62,225 nucleotides of DNA, taken from Paenibacillus auburnensis. Lineage in GTDB: Bacteria; Bacillota; Bacilli; Paenibacillales; Paenibacillaceae. The notes under the pieces are model-generated. The model saw only the letters and a list, made by a program, of their open reading frames with translations, had not been told where the DNA came from and ran no database searches. The stretch is taken from positions 1 through 62,225 of the forward strand of contig NZ_CAKMMG010000017.1 in assembly GCF_927798115.1 (NCBI RefSeq), in the 5' to 3' direction. Shown here in pieces: positions 43,402-50,733 of this stretch (position 1 is its first letter; every line of letters starts with the position of its first letter). The position numbers were made by a program, and so were the translations under genes.

Positions 43402-43451
43402 AAAACCGAATATTATTAAAAATAATATCACTTTTGTACGGAATTATACAA
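43402..43451 (-). promoter_or_regulatory. purR promoter with palindrome and PurBox-like site
   Basis: On the minus strand TTGTAT (43446-43451) and TATTAT (43422-43427) are 18 bases apart. The -10 lies inside the perfect palindrome ATATTATT/AATAATAT (43410-43417, 43421-43428). On the plus strand AAAACCGAATATT (43402-43414) resembles a PurBox with its CGAA core, which would fit autoregulation as in B. subtilis. The operator is inferred from resemblance only. Confidence 0.5.
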
Positions 43452-43500
43452 GAAGAAACGGCTTTGCCATCCTTTCCGGGACAGTAATTCCGTTTCTTCA
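43450..43500 (-). terminator. Probable terminator after ispE
   Basis: On the minus strand GAAGAAACGG pairs with CCGTTTCTTC across a loop of about 27 bases, followed by TTG. The outer arms are shared with the hairpin before lysS. The long loop and lack of a clear T-run make efficiency uncertain. Confidence 0.55.
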
Positions 43501-43526
43501 GGGAATAAAAGAATTATTAATAGCGT

Positions 43527-44381
43527 TTAGCTCAAGGAGCGCACGGCATAGACTTCTTTGCAGAACCCGCGCAGACCGTTGTAAATTCTCGCGACCTTGG
43601 ACTGCTTGGAGACCAGCCCGAATACAGTAGGTCCGCTTCCGGACATCAGCACCCCGTCCGCGCCGAGCTTCACCATGGCTTCCTTCAGCTGCTGGACCTC
43701 CGGATGCAGCTTCAGTGTCACATCCTCCAGCACGTTACCAAGGTTCGCGCATACCGCCCCGAAATCGCCTGCTTCGATAGCTTCCTGCATGCGGAGCGCC
43801 GACGGATGCACGGCAATCTGATTGGCCCGTACACGTCCATACACTTCAGCTGTCGAGACATTGATCGGCGGCTTCGCCAGGACGACCCAGCACTGCGGCG
43901 GATTCTGGATCGGTGTCAGCCGCTCCCCCCTGCCCGTAGCCAGGGCAGTTCCGCCTGTGACGCAGAACGGAACGTCCGAGCCAAGCTCGGCGCCCAGTTC
44001 CTGCAGCTCCTGCGCCGGGATATTCAGGCGCCACAGTCGGTTCAGGCCGCGCAGCGTAGCCGCGGCATCACTGCTGCCGCCGGCCAGACCGGCAGCGACC
44101 GGAATTCTTTTATCCAGGTGGATATGTACTCCGCTCTTCACATTATAGCGGTCTTTAATAAGCCTGGCTGCCTGAAAGGCCAAGTTCTTCTCATCCAGCG
44201 GAATATATCCCGCCTGGCTTGATATTATAATCGAATCCCGCTTCAGCTCCGATAACTCCAGACGGTCTGCGAGATCGACCATGGTCATAATCATTTCCAC
44301 CTCATGAAAACCGTCAGCGCGCTTGTGAAGCACATCCAGCATCAAATTGATCTTGGCCGGCGCTTTTTCATACATTTTCAA
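43527..44381 (-). CDS. ispE: 4-diphosphocytidyl-2-C-methyl-D-erythritol kinase
   Basis: IspE is the fourth enzyme of the MEP isoprenoid pathway and a GHMP kinase. The 284-residue protein has EKAPAKINL near the N terminus, the ATP motif PVAAGLAGGSSDAA and the C-terminal LMSGSGPTVFGL. The start chosen is TTG at 44381, nine bases after AGGTGG and equal in length to the B. subtilis protein; GTG 44390 (too close to the ribosome site) and ATG 44375 are alternatives. It follows sspF and precedes purR, as in B. subtilis. Confidence 0.95.
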   Translation of the reverse strand: MKMYEKAPAKINLMLDVLHKRADGFHEVEMIMTMVDLADRLELSELKRDSIIISSQAGYIPLDEKNLAFQAARLIKDRYNVKSGVHIHLDKRIPVAAGLAGGSSDAAATLRGLNRLWRLNIPAQELQELGAELGSDVPFCVTGGTALATGRGERLTPIQNPPQCWVVLAKPPINVSTAEVYGRVRANQIAVHPSALRMQEAIEAGDFGAVCANLGNVLEDVTLKLHPEVQQLKEAMVKLGADGVLMSGSGPTVFGLVSKQSKVARIYNGLRGFCKEVYAVRSLS

Positions 44382-44519
44382 GGCGTTCACCCACCTTCAG
44401 CTTTTCCCGTAAAAACAACTTAACATATTATATGAGAAACTTGTAACGAAGTCCATGAGCAAAAGTTCAGTGAGATAAAGAAGGATACTTTATGGCTTAT
44501 AAATTCTTATTTTACAAGC

Positions 44520-44560
44520 AAAAAAAGGGGTCCCGCCACAAAGGACGGTCCCCCCTCTGC
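44520..44560 (-). terminator. Intrinsic terminator after sspF
   Basis: On the minus strand GGGGGGACCGTCC and GGCGGGACCCC form an imperfect GC-rich stem followed by seven T residues. Confidence 0.7.
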
Positions 44561-44581
44561 CACCCTCTTTTGGCCTGCGCT

Positions 44582-44764
44582 TTACAGCTGCGACTTTCTT
44601 GCAGCCTGCTCGGCAAGCTGAATGGCCCGCTTCACCATATTCCCGGCATCCTGTGCCCGGATTCCACCCCAGCCGTCCCGTTCCACCGTTTCGTAGAAGC
44701 CAAGCTCCTTGGCCAGCTCCGTTTTCAGTTCTTCCGACATCATGCCTCGTCTTCTGCGGCTCAT
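44582..44764 (-). CDS. sspF: Minor alpha/beta-type small acid-soluble spore protein SspF
   Basis: This protein binds DNA in the dormant spore. The 60-residue sequence has the SASP helices: MSEELKTELAKELGFYETV, then GWGGIRAQDAGNMVKRAI in two conserved pieces. ATG at 44764 follows GGAGG; the frame is open to 44851 but that part covers the promoter. A sigma-G promoter lies at 44815-44844, as expected for SASP genes. The terminator isolates it from ispE. Confidence 0.95.
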   Translation of the reverse strand: MSRRRRGMMSEELKTELAKELGFYETVERDGWGGIRAQDAGNMVKRAIQLAEQAARKSQL

Positions 44765-44814
44765 GTGCTGAAATTCCTCCCTTGCGGTAATAGATGATGA
44801 GCTTATTGCCCCTA

Positions 44815-44844
44815 TAGTATGCTGCTGCAAGCCGCCGGCCATTC
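44815..44844 (-). promoter_or_regulatory. sigma-G promoter of sspF
   Basis: On the minus strand -35 GAATG (44840-44844) and a perfect -10 CATACTA (44815-44821) are 18 bases apart, about 50 bases before the start codon. Confidence 0.75.
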
Positions 44845-44910
44845 GGGACAACTCAAACCCCGCAAAGAAAATAAAAAACAGCCCCCATCCGGAAGGCTGC
44901 CCTGTGATAC

Positions 44911-45186
44911 TTAAGCTTTAATATACATAATCCGCATCTGCCCATCATCTTCACAAACTGTGATTTCCACAGATTCGGTAAGTATATCGGCATAGCTATA
45001 GGAGACACGCTTGAAGGTTTGCTGCTCCTGATCCAGTTTGACAATAAATACAGAAGGGTACGTTTCTTCCAGGACACCGGTACGTTCCACGGTTTTACGA
45101 CGACCACCGTTAGCCCGTAACGTGATCTTATGACCGACGTGAGCTTCAAGACTGCGTTTAATTTCCAACAGCGCGTTATTAGCCAT
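44911..45186 (-). CDS. veg: Veg protein
   Basis: A 91-residue conserved Firmicute protein linked in B. subtilis to biofilm formation and spore outgrowth. The sequence begins MANNALLEIKRSLEAHVG and has a small beta-barrel pattern (KITLRANGGRRK, GVLEETYPSVFIV). ATG at 45186 has AGGTGG ten bases before it; the frame reaches to 45243 but that part contains the promoter. Two perfect consensus promoters precede it. Confidence 0.96.
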   Translation of the reverse strand: MANNALLEIKRSLEAHVGHKITLRANGGRRKTVERTGVLEETYPSVFIVKLDQEQQTFKRVSYSYADILTESVEITVCEDDGQMRIMYIKA

Positions 45187-45214
45187 TGCCTGACGACCAC
45201 CTCTTTCCTTGTCC

Positions 45215-45284
45215 ATTATACAACTTTTCACAAACTTTGTCAAAGCAAATAAATAATTATAGATGATGCTAAAATAGTTGTCAA
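45215..45284 (-). promoter_or_regulatory. Tandem perfect sigma-A promoters of veg
   Basis: On the minus strand two copies of TTGACA-17-TATAAT occur. The distal one has -35 45279-45284 and -10 45256-45261; the proximal one has -35 45238-45243 and -10 45215-45220. They are 41 bases apart, about four helical turns. B. subtilis veg is known for a very strong promoter, but a pair with full consensus in all four hexamers and both spacers is exceptional. Confidence 0.92.
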
Positions 45285-45454
45285 CGGAATTTTTTTAGAA
45301 GAGTAGAGTTCCGGTGAATCGCCCTTGTTATCGGCAACAAATGCACTGGCAGGTAACCGCAGACTGCATGTCCGTTCCGGATATAACAAAAAGAGAAGGA
45401 CAGCATTAAGCTTATCCTTCCCCTCTTGTCTTCCTGTCATTCCATAAATTATTA

Positions 45455-46354
45455 CTACACAGCCGAAGGCGTAACCTTTAGCGTGGACAGATTCTGCAGA
45501 CGCGGCATGCCGATCCGGAAGCTGCCCCTGGTCTCAATCCCGCCCATTCCCTGATTGCCGCTGATGGTATGGTTCAGCACATCCCCCAGATTCACGGTAT
45601 CACGGATGGAGGTGAAAGATGCCTTGGCGGCAATATACACCGGGTCCAGTGCATGGATCAGAATTCTCCCGGGAGAACTGGCAAAGTTAGCCCCCGTCCC
45701 CAAAAGTGCCTCGAAATGCGACTGGCAGGCCCCCGCTACAATCGTCAGGGCATCAAAATTCCGCTCATACTCCCGGGCCACCCGGATCGCCGCCACAAAA
45801 TTCTGCGAATTTTTATAGCTGTTCAGGCTGTATAAATCATAAGTATTCGACTGTTTCAGCACACCGTCATGGCCCGTGATCACTACAATATCAGGACGGA
45901 CACGGGGCAGGAGCCGGTACAACGTTTCCGCCATTTTTGATTCATGGACATGATGACCTTCTGCCGGAATCCGGAGCTGTTCATATAAGCTCAGACTTTT
46001 GCTCAAATAAAGGGCGTCTCCGTCCAGGTGCAGGACCTTGCCCGGTACCTCGAAATAGGGAGCTTCCTTGGGAGCCTGCGGCCAGCCGCCTAATGCACTC
46101 TCCCCGCTGCGCTGGCTCTGCTCCTGCCGATCCTTGCGCAGCCTTGTTAACGATTCTTTGGCTTTGATCTGTGCCTGTTGTCCCCGCTCCGTAATACGGC
46201 TAGGAGGCACCTGAATCAAGTCGTCCAGGGGAGAATCCGCGAGCAGGCGGAATTCTGTGCCTTTTATTACGGCTGCATTTTGCACTATGTTTTCTACCCG
46301 GAAAGTCACATCTCCGCCGTATGATTTTCGAACGACCAAGTCTCCTAAGTTCAT
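45455..46354 (-). CDS. yabG: Sporulation-specific protease YabG
   Basis: A mother-cell cysteine-type protease that processes spore coat proteins. The 299-residue protein starts MNLGDLVVRKSYGGDVTF and has the conserved VLHLDGDALYL, VITGHDG, and GACQSHFEALLGTGANFASSPGR regions, the last likely holding the catalytic cysteine. GAGGTGG lies seven bases before ATG. Upstream, CATACGATG (minus strand, 46376-46384) resembles a sigma-K -10, but the -35 is not convincing. Confidence 0.95.
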   Translation of the reverse strand: MNLGDLVVRKSYGGDVTFRVENIVQNAAVIKGTEFRLLADSPLDDLIQVPPSRITERGQQAQIKAKESLTRLRKDRQEQSQRSGESALGGWPQAPKEAPYFEVPGKVLHLDGDALYLSKSLSLYEQLRIPAEGHHVHESKMAETLYRLLPRVRPDIVVITGHDGVLKQSNTYDLYSLNSYKNSQNFVAAIRVAREYERNFDALTIVAGACQSHFEALLGTGANFASSPGRILIHALDPVYIAAKASFTSIRDTVNLGDVLNHTISGNQGMGGIETRGSFRIGMPRLQNLSTLKVTPSAV

Positions 46355-46452
46355 TACAACACCACCTCTACCCCCATCGTATGGGCAAAGGTCCCGGTTG
46401 GTTCATAAACAGGCGCATTTTCAAAATGCAGCAGGCTTAGCGGCAGGCCAGC

Positions 46453-47337
46453 CTATAAAATTCCTGCGGCCAACAGCACAGCGCTTAGCCGTGCATATTC
46501 GGCAATGCTGAGCGTCTCCCCGCGGCGGGTTGGCTCTATTTCAGCCTCAGCTAATAGCGCCTCCAGACGCTCCCGGCCTTCGCCCGGGAAGAAGCGGGCT
46601 TTAAGGTTGTTGGCAATAGTCTTACGCCGCTGTGTGAATGAAGCCTGTACCACTTCGAAGAAATGCTTCTCATCAGCCACCTCAACCGGCGGACGCTCCC
46701 GTACCTTCAAGCGGATCACCGCAGACTCCACATTCGGCTGGGGAATAAACACTGTGCGCGGCACAATGCAGACCAGTTCAGGCTCGCTGTAATATTGCAC
46801 GGCAATGCTTAAGCTGCCATATTCCTTGCCGCCCGGGGAAGCCGCCATACGCTCGGCAACCTCCTTCTGGATCATGACGACAATATTATCAAGCGGAAGC
46901 TTCTCCTCCAGCAATTTCATGAGGATAGGCGTCGTCACATAATACGGCAAATTGGCAACAACACTAACTTTCTCCACGGATGCAAAATCTTCAGCAAACA
47001 GCTCCTGCAAATTCACTTTCAGCACATCATCATTGCGTACCTTGACATGCGGATAAGCAGCCAGCACATCCCGCAGGATCGGGATCAGACGGCGGTCAAT
47101 TTCTACCGCAGTAACGGCCCCTGCCTCCATGGCGAGCCGCTCTGTTAACGCGCCAATACCCGGCCCGATCTCCAAAGCGCCTGACGAAGCGCTAAGCCCC
47201 GCGGCGTCCACAATTTTATCCAGAATATTCTGGTCAATCAGAAAGTTCTGACCTAAGCTTTTTTTGAACGAAAATCCGTAGCGCTGAATAATTTCCTTGG
47301 TCCGTGTTGGGGATGAGATATTCTCATGTCCGCTCAT
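46453..47337 (-). CDS. ksgA: 16S rRNA dimethyladenosine transferase
   Basis: KsgA dimethylates two adjacent adenosines at the 3' end of 16S rRNA. The 294-residue protein has KKSLGQNFLID (25-35), the SAM motif LEIGPGIGALTE, and the catalytic NLPYY motif. Its start overlaps the rnmV stop by four bases. After it comes a perfect palindrome, GCATTTT/AAAATGC, before yabG, without a T-run. Confidence 0.97.
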   Translation of the reverse strand: MSGHENISSPTRTKEIIQRYGFSFKKSLGQNFLIDQNILDKIVDAAGLSASSGALEIGPGIGALTERLAMEAGAVTAVEIDRRLIPILRDVLAAYPHVKVRNDDVLKVNLQELFAEDFASVEKVSVVANLPYYVTTPILMKLLEEKLPLDNIVVMIQKEVAERMAASPGGKEYGSLSIAVQYYSEPELVCIVPRTVFIPQPNVESAVIRLKVRERPPVEVADEKHFFEVVQASFTQRRKTIANNLKARFFPGEGRERLEALLAEAEIEPTRRGETLSIAEYARLSAVLLAAGIL

Positions 47338-47885
47338 GTAGTAATGCCTCCCTGATCAATTTGCGCGAGGGCTGCTTCGAATTCCTCCCGCGTAATACCA
47401 AACATCGCCAGCCGTTTGAATAGCTGCTTGCCGTTACAGTAGCCAATACCCAGCGCATTGCCGAGTGCCATTCTCCGTTCTGCCGCCCTCGGATGCACCA
47501 GCATTCCGGCTGCCATCAGATCGTCAAGCCCGATCAGAGCCGGTGCGCCCTCAAAGGAGGTATGCACATGCTCAAGGGCATGGCGGATCGCCTCTGGCGA
47601 AGCATTCTCTACTCCGATATCGCCTTTTCGGGTAGCGTCCTTCTCCGGTATAAAGGCATGCTTACAGCCCCGTACCTTGGACGAAACAATCTTGCGTATG
47701 CGTTCTCCAGCATGGTCAGGATCCGTGAGGATTATAACCCCTCTGCGCTCCATCGCCAGCGCTATTTTGGCAATGACCTTACGGTCTACTGCGGATCCGC
47801 CAGTCTCTATCGTATCGGCCTCCACTGCCCGTTTAACGGCTACCGTATCACTTTTGCCTTCCACCACAATTAATTCCTTGATCAT
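47334..47885 (-). CDS. rnmV: Ribonuclease M5
   Basis: RNase M5 matures 5S rRNA. The 183-residue protein has a Toprim domain with VVEGKSD (7-13), an acidic LTDPDHAGERIR motif and the FIPEKDA segment. ATG at 47885 has AAGGAG seven bases upstream; the open frame to 47996 lacks a ribosome site and covers the yabE terminator. It is coupled to ksgA, as in B. subtilis. Confidence 0.96.
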   Translation of the reverse strand: MIKELIVVEGKSDTVAVKRAVEADTIETGGSAVDRKVIAKIALAMERRGVIILTDPDHAGERIRKIVSSKVRGCKHAFIPEKDATRKGDIGVENASPEAIRHALEHVHTSFEGAPALIGLDDLMAAGMLVHPRAAERRMALGNALGIGYCNGKQLFKRLAMFGITREEFEAALAQIDQGGITT

Positions 47886-47910
47886 CGTTCTGCTCCTTCC
47901 AGGTGCAACA

Positions 47911-47943
47911 CAAAAAGAAGAGGATTCGCTCCTCTTCTTTTTG
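47911..47943 (-). terminator. Intrinsic terminator after yabE
   Basis: On the minus strand AAAAAGAAGAGGA and TCCTCTTCTTTTT form a 13-base-pair stem around GCGAA. The terminal T-run is part of the stem. Confidence 0.9.
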
Positions 47944-48035
47944 GCTAAAGAATGTATAAGTGATGAGCTAGCCCGTTCGTAAAGTGCTACCCTCACTATA
48001 TCGTATTAATCACTAATTTGCAAAATACAGCCGCC

Positions 48036-49199
48036 TTAATTCAGCTCCGGCTTCACAGGTCCGATCACATAGATCGTGCGGGATTTCCGGCCGAAATTAC
48101 GGGCGTTACTCAGTGAATCGTAGTATACATCGATCTTGTTGCCTTGAATGGCACCGCCTGTATCCTCTGCACGGCGAAACCCTAATCCCTCAATGTACAC
48201 CCACCAGCCGATAGGTATCACATCCGGATCAACAGCAATCGTACGACCTTCCGTTACGCGTGTTCCGGAGGCTGTTCTTGTTCCAATACCCGGCTCTTCG
48301 GAAGAATAAGCGGTCATGGAGACATTTTTGATCATTCTCTTATACTCGAAATCTACGCCTGCCTTGTGCACGACGTTGCTTGCTGCAGTAGTTTTGGCTG
48401 AACTGGAGGTAGTTTTTTTGGTGGAAGTTGCTGCAGCTACAGTAGCTTTGGGAAGTGCCTTAGTTCCAACGGCAATAACTTTGTCTTTGGTGACCGTCTG
48501 AACTTCCTTGCCGACCATGCTCATGGATACCAGCTTACCGTCCTGATACGTCTTCTCGATATGTTGGATGATAGCGCCTGGTTTGCCTGCCTGTGCCACT
48601 CTTACGTCTCCCTTGTACAGGGAAGGGTCTGCGGTTTTGATGACCCGGAAAGGCAAGCTTACGGTCCGTTCCACCACTTGTTTGGTGACACGTACAATCT
48701 TGACTTCCATGCCGGGTGAAACTGCGGTTTCAAGCGAAGGGATAATCTTGTCATTGCTCTTCAGGCTATAGCCTAGTTTTTGGATAGCCTCACCGAGTTT
48801 ATCCTCAGTGGTGTACAACGTTTTGGTTGTACCATCTGCAGTAAGCGTGAGCTTCTGCGCTCGGGTAATTACGACACGGTCGCCGTCTTGTATTTCATCA
48901 CTAAGGCCAATGGATACTTCATCATGCGGCAGCAGCGAAATTTGTTCTTTTGCCAGCACGTCGCTAAGCAGCGCTTCACGCGTCTCCAGCGTCAGTACTT
49001 CACCGTCTATTACTAAGTTTATAACTTTATTGCCTTGACCGTGTACGTACAGCAGAATAAGCAGCGCGATAACGATTGATACCACACCTGCAAGCGAAAG
49101 TACGCGAGGATTCACTTGCTTCCACCGTAATGCGAAAGACCTGCTGGATGATTGCGAATCATGGGATACCTCTGGTTGGAATACGCCCACTCTCTCCAT
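48036..49199 (-). CDS. yabE: G5/3D-domain cell wall protein (YabE-like)
   Basis: Probably a cell-wall-active enzyme of the resuscitation-promoting-factor-like group. The 387-residue protein has an N-terminal membrane segment (about 34-52), DUF348 repeats (about 55-170), a G5-type region, a serine/threonine/alanine-rich linker (about 252-280), and a C-terminal 3D domain with AYSSEEPG, ASGTRVTEG, TIAVDPDVIP and the aspartates of AEDTGGAI and KIDVY. Expression is predicted to be gated by a c-di-AMP riboswitch with terminator (49393-49703). ATG at 49199 lies about 195 bases past that terminator. Confidence 0.92.
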   Translation of the reverse strand: MERVGVFQPEVSHDSQSSSRSFALRWKQVNPRVLSLAGVVSIVIALLILLYVHGQGNKVINLVIDGEVLTLETREALLSDVLAKEQISLLPHDEVSIGLSDEIQDGDRVVITRAQKLTLTADGTTKTLYTTEDKLGEAIQKLGYSLKSNDKIIPSLETAVSPGMEVKIVRVTKQVVERTVSLPFRVIKTADPSLYKGDVRVAQAGKPGAIIQHIEKTYQDGKLVSMSMVGKEVQTVTKDKVIAVGTKALPKATVAAATSTKKTTSSSAKTTAASNVVHKAGVDFEYKRMIKNVSMTAYSSEEPGIGTRTASGTRVTEGRTIAVDPDVIPIGWWVYIEGLGFRRAEDTGGAIQGNKIDVYYDSLSNARNFGRKSRTIYVIGPVKPELN

Positions 49200-49392
49200 C
49201 CTCCTTACATAGCCCCGTCGTCCAAGTAGTTTATCTAAGAAGACTGAATGATTTCAGACGAAACTAAGTTTGAGATTGCAACAGGATACGCCCGCATTGC
49301 TTCAGCGTTTCCTGCTCATGGATCGCCTGCTCGGCATAGCAGCTCCAGATCACCTGTTATATAACAGTATGCTGGGGACATTCACATTATTC

Positions 49393-49444
49393 AAAACAAA
49401 AGAAGCCTAAAAAGAGTTCATAGAGGACTCTTTCGTGGCTTCTC
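49393..49444 (-). terminator. Terminator of the c-di-AMP riboswitch
   Basis: On the minus strand AGAAGCC, AAAGAGT, then ACTCTTT and GGCTTCT form an extended stem interrupted by a small internal loop, followed by TTTGTTTT. It lies just after the riboswitch aptamer and before yabE, so it is the likely expression platform. Confidence 0.88.
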
Positions 49445-49461
49445 CGGATGTCAGAATACGC

Positions 49462-49703
49462 GAGAATGTTTATGCACGAGGTTTCCTCTCTTACTGGCGC
49501 TTACGAGGTTAGCTGTCGGGTTCGGGCATAAGAGAGACGCCCTATCTCAGGTCACCCGCTCACGGCGGTTGCCCTCAAATTCACCCCGAGACCACATAAA
49601 GAAATCAAATAATGTCTGCGGCATTTCTGTGTTGTACTCTATGTACGTTCATGCGGCAGTGCAATATTGGTTCCCCCGTTCTCCATACGGAGACTCAGCG
49701 AGA
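49462..49703 (-). promoter_or_regulatory. c-di-AMP riboswitch (ydaO-yuaA type)
   Basis: The minus strand shows the conserved blocks of this class in order: CGCTGAGTC and GGGGGAACCAA, a variable arm, TCGGGGTGAATTTG, GATAGGGCGTCTC, GAACCCGACAGCTAACCTCG, then TAAGCGCC and GAGAGGA. The strongest are GGGGTGAAT and CAGCTAACCTCGTAAGCG, which are diagnostic. Known members turn genes off when c-di-AMP is high, and often control cell wall hydrolases and potassium transporters. Here the target is yabE. It fills most of the 709-base gap between tatD and yabE, with a promoter upstream and a long leader downstream. Confidence 0.92.
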
Positions 49704-49756
49704 CGATCCATGAATCAGTGACTGTCACAGTAACAACAGCTCACTGCACTGAAAAG

Positions 49757-49786
49757 ATGATATCCTGTTTTGATGCATGTTGTAAA
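49757..49786 (-). promoter_or_regulatory. Promoter of the riboswitch-yabE transcript
   Basis: TTTACA (49781-49786) and TATCAT (49757-49762) are 18 bases apart on the minus strand, about 55 bases before the first conserved riboswitch block. Confidence 0.65.
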
Positions 49787-49908
49787 GGACGATTCAACCA
49801 CGTTTACGCAGAAATATGGTTAAAATATTGTAATAATCAGCCATTTTGAGATTAAAAAAGTTTAATATATCGGCTATACTTCTTTTTTCACCGGTTTTAC
49901 TCCCGATT

Positions 49909-50679
49909 TCAGACAATCCCAAATCGTACCAGTGCGTTCGCATACGTAATTTCCGCCAATTCCTGTAAATCAATCCCTTTTATTTCCGCAGCTGCTTCTG
50001 CTACCAGCTTTACATAACCGCTCTCATTCCGCTTCCCTCTGAAGGGATGCGGAGTCAAATAAGGCGAGTCCGTTTCAATCAGCAGACGGTCCAGCGGAGT
50101 CTTCTCAAGCACCTCTTTGGGAACCCTTGCATTCTTGAAAGTAATGGGTCCGCCGAAGGACAAATGGAAGCCAAGATCTAGGCACATTTTGGCGGTTTCC
50201 CAGCTGCCGGAGAAAGAGTGCATTACTCCGCCGACCTCGTTTGCTTTCTCTTCGCGCAGAATACGTACCACATCCTCATGGGCATCCCGGTTATGAATAC
50301 AGATCGGCATTCCCAGCTCCCGGGCCAGCCCGATTTGCTTGCGGAGTACTTCCTGCTGTACCTCTTTAGGGGAGGTATCCCAGTAGTAATCCAGACCGAT
50401 TTCGCCGATAGCGACTACTTTGGGATGACTGCATAACGAAGCAATCCATTCCAGGTCCCCGTCCTTCATGTCAATGGCATCCACCGGATGCCATCCGACG
50501 GCTGCATAAATATAATCATAGGTTTCCGCCAATTTCATGGTCGTCGGGATCGTTTCCCGGTTAAATCCGATATTGATCATTTTGGTCACTCCGGCTTCCA
50601 GCGCCCGCGCGATTACCTGTTCGCGGTCCTCGTCGAATTGCGGAGCATCCAAATGGGTATGGGTGTCAAATAATTGCAT
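49909..50679 (-). CDS. tatD: TatD-family metal-dependent hydrolase
   Basis: A TIM-barrel nuclease of 256 residues. Metal ligands are seen in DTHTHLD (5-11), the GEIGLDYYW motif, CIHNRDAHED, MHSFSGS and ETDSPYL. TatD proteins have DNase activity in other bacteria; the physiological substrate here is unknown. In B. subtilis (yabD) it follows metS; here it follows an HD-domain gene by 54 bases. Confidence 0.95.
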   Translation of the reverse strand: MQLFDTHTHLDAPQFDEDREQVIARALEAGVTKMINIGFNRETIPTTMKLAETYDYIYAAVGWHPVDAIDMKDGDLEWIASLCSHPKVVAIGEIGLDYYWDTSPKEVQQEVLRKQIGLARELGMPICIHNRDAHEDVVRILREEKANEVGGVMHSFSGSWETAKMCLDLGFHLSFGGPITFKNARVPKEVLEKTPLDRLLIETDSPYLTPHPFRGKRNESGYVKLVAEAAAEIKGIDLQELAEITYANALVRFGIV

Positions 50680-50733
50680 AACGCAGCTTCCTTCCTGTCA
50701 TCATTTCTATGATGAATTCCAACTTTTTTTGTA

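Noticed and set aside
46376..46384. sigma-K -10 upstream of yabG
   Set aside because: CATACGATG differs from the CATAnnnTA consensus and no convincing -35 was seen, so it is mentioned only in the gene entry.
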